NCBI GenBank assembly: GCA_028023455.1
Contig: JAQFVV010006337.1
Location: 120,001-184,000 of the forward strand
Reading direction: 5' to 3'
Length of the DNA stretch: 64,000 nt
Source of the DNA: Epiperipatus broadwayi
Taxonomy: Eukaryota; Onychophora; Udeonychophora; Euonychophora; Peripatidae
A program made the position numbers and the translations under genes. The notes beneath the pieces were generated by a model that made no database searches, was not told the DNA's origin, and was given only the letters and a program-made list of their open reading frames with translations. Positions 62,610-64,000 of this stretch are shown here, piece after piece; the stretch's first letter is position 1, and the number at the start of each line of letters is the position of its first letter.

Positions 62610-64000
62610 AGTTAATTGGTAAGTTTTCTTGTGATACTAAAGTGTCAATTTGTACTATAATATCTATAATACGTTCCAGTGTTGGCAAAGAGACATTATT
62701 AATACTGATCCATGAATAAAAAACTACACTTGTGAAAAGATGGGGCTGGTACTCTAAAGTTCTTTATTGCCATTAACAAACACACATATGTGAGAATCAA
62801 AATCATTTTTCTGCCTTGAATTTTTATAAGCAATATAAAGAAGAGTTAACTAAAATTCCTTCAAGTGAAAAAGCATGATTTTTTTTTCATCTGGAAACTG
62901 TCCATGTTTCTATGGCAACTTAATATTTTAAGAATAGTCAATTTTATTTTCAATTATTATTTTATAATAAACAAAGAAATAAACTTTTTTTTTATTTCTT
63001 ACAATTATTTTTTCTAACTTGTCAATAATTTATTTTAAAATATAACTTTTATAAAGTTTAAAAATACATAATATGAAATGCATATATACTTTCAAAAAGC
63101 TACACGTGTAGACTATGACATAGAGGGGTTCACTTGCATCTCTTTTATTTAGGAATAAAATAGAGGTGATTTAGTATAAAACATTCCTTGATTTTATTTT
63201 AACTCCTTTTTTTTATTAAAATTTAAAAAATGCCATGCTTAGCCATACTTCTTTAATTGCCTTATTTAATCTTAGGACATAAATTATCTTAATTTGAACA
63301 TAAATGTGATTTAAACAAATATATCTGTATCAAATATCATTTAGCATGAGTTTCATAGAATTCAATTGAGAAAGCTTAGAAATGGAATAGATGTTCTTGT
63401 TTTGCCATTTGACATTATTGTTGCCATTCTAAAAAAAAAGAGAGAGATAAAAATACATATAAATAAAAGATGAACCAATTATTTTATTTAAACTAACAGT
63501 ATATTTTTTTACTTTGGAATCACACCACTTATCTGAATGTTTGGGTCATGGTACAATAGTGGATTTTAATAATATAATTATTTTAGCTAGAAAATATTGA
63601 AATGCTACTGATTAACTGTACAAACCTTAATAAACAAATATATAATCAACATTAATGAATTAAGATAGTAAATAAATTATTTATATTTAGGTGGTTTCTA
63701 AATATAGTTTAGATTCAATAAAATATTTCCTTTGTTTCTATTTTATATTAAGCAAGTGATCAAGTCTCATTAGTGAATTTTAATGTTAAAATCTGAAAGT
63801 AAGTAGTTAAAGTGTAGAGAGATAATAAAATTGGTCATGTTCTTTTCATTATTATTAGGAGTTTGATCTGTTTAGTTGTGGAATGTCATTTCAAAGGCTA
63901 GCACATTTCCATATTAATTACCATTAGAGTTTGACACATAAATGATAAAGTTTTTGTTTTCTATTTATTTAAAATATCTTTTGTATAATTATAATTTAGG
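62610..64000. other. gene-free AT-rich DNA
   Basis: Nothing recognisable on either strand up to the window edge. Confidence 0.5.

Overview
The window is very A+T-rich (roughly three quarters or more A+T) animal nuclear DNA. It is full of (AT)n microsatellites, CpG-poor over most of its length, and holds no convincing host protein exon, tRNA or rRNA gene. The retroelements are EN-containing Penelope-like elements (PLEs), an RTE-type LINE, a second LINE, a long-LTR element and tRNA-related SINE-like repeats. They point to an invertebrate metazoan, possibly an arthropod, but nothing here fixes the phylum. It is best read as intergenic or intronic sequence built from repeats of different ages.

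Layout. 0-5 kb: AT-rich, no genes, a CpG-retaining patch at 2.6-4.2 kb, and an (AAT)n tract. 5.3-7.0 kb: two hairpin elements. 7.36-10.15 kb: a diverged tandem triplication with units of about 0.9 kb. 10.6-11.0 kb: first copy of a hammerhead-ribozyme/tRNA-like repeat, here called the retrozyme-like element. 11-18.9 kb: mostly featureless, with a 120-bp (AT)n tract. 18.9-27.5 kb: one long-LTR retroelement with 2.2-kb LTRs. Its internal region codes only for coiled-coil and basic-repeat proteins, with no recognisable pol, so it looks like a non-autonomous (LARD-like) element. 28.2-33.3 kb: a 5'-truncated PLE end (+), a GC-richer LTR-like stretch, and a decayed PLE (-). 36.1-37.5 kb: RTE-clade LINE pseudogene. 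37.8-41.8 kb: several retrozyme-like units interrupted by two PLE 3' ends joined head to head as a 1.66-kb inverted repeat. 44.1-44.9 kb: another PLE pseudogene. 45-49 kb: three hairpin elements. 54.8-55.0 and 61.2-61.7 kb: further copies of the hairpin retroposon first seen at 5.3 kb, with perfect 12- and 14-bp target-site duplications. 56.6-58.3 kb: LINE pseudogene. 59.07-59.24 kb: a perfect 82-bp palindrome. 59.7-60.7 kb: an imperfect palindrome of about 1 kb. 62.4-62.6 kb: a decayed retrozyme-like copy.

How the parts relate. The most interesting system is the ribozyme repeat. Each unit has a type I hammerhead fold (5-bp stem I with an internal loop and a second helix, a CTGATGA-like core, a GTGCT/AGCAC stem II and a very short stem III), followed by a tRNA-like A-box/B-box module, a body of about 300 bp and an (AT)n linker. 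This matches the design of animal retrozymes and the schistosome Sm-alpha family, which are thought to be mobilised by PLEs. PLEs of at least four kinds lie within 17 kb, and three of them keep a hammerhead-like CTGANGA...GAAA motif beyond the endonuclease domain. One PLE pair also carries a tRNA-like sequence with intact pol III boxes and sits inside the (AT)n linker of a retrozyme dimer. All retrozyme copies here have A where catalytic G12 should be, consistent with CpG decay, so they look like dead copies.
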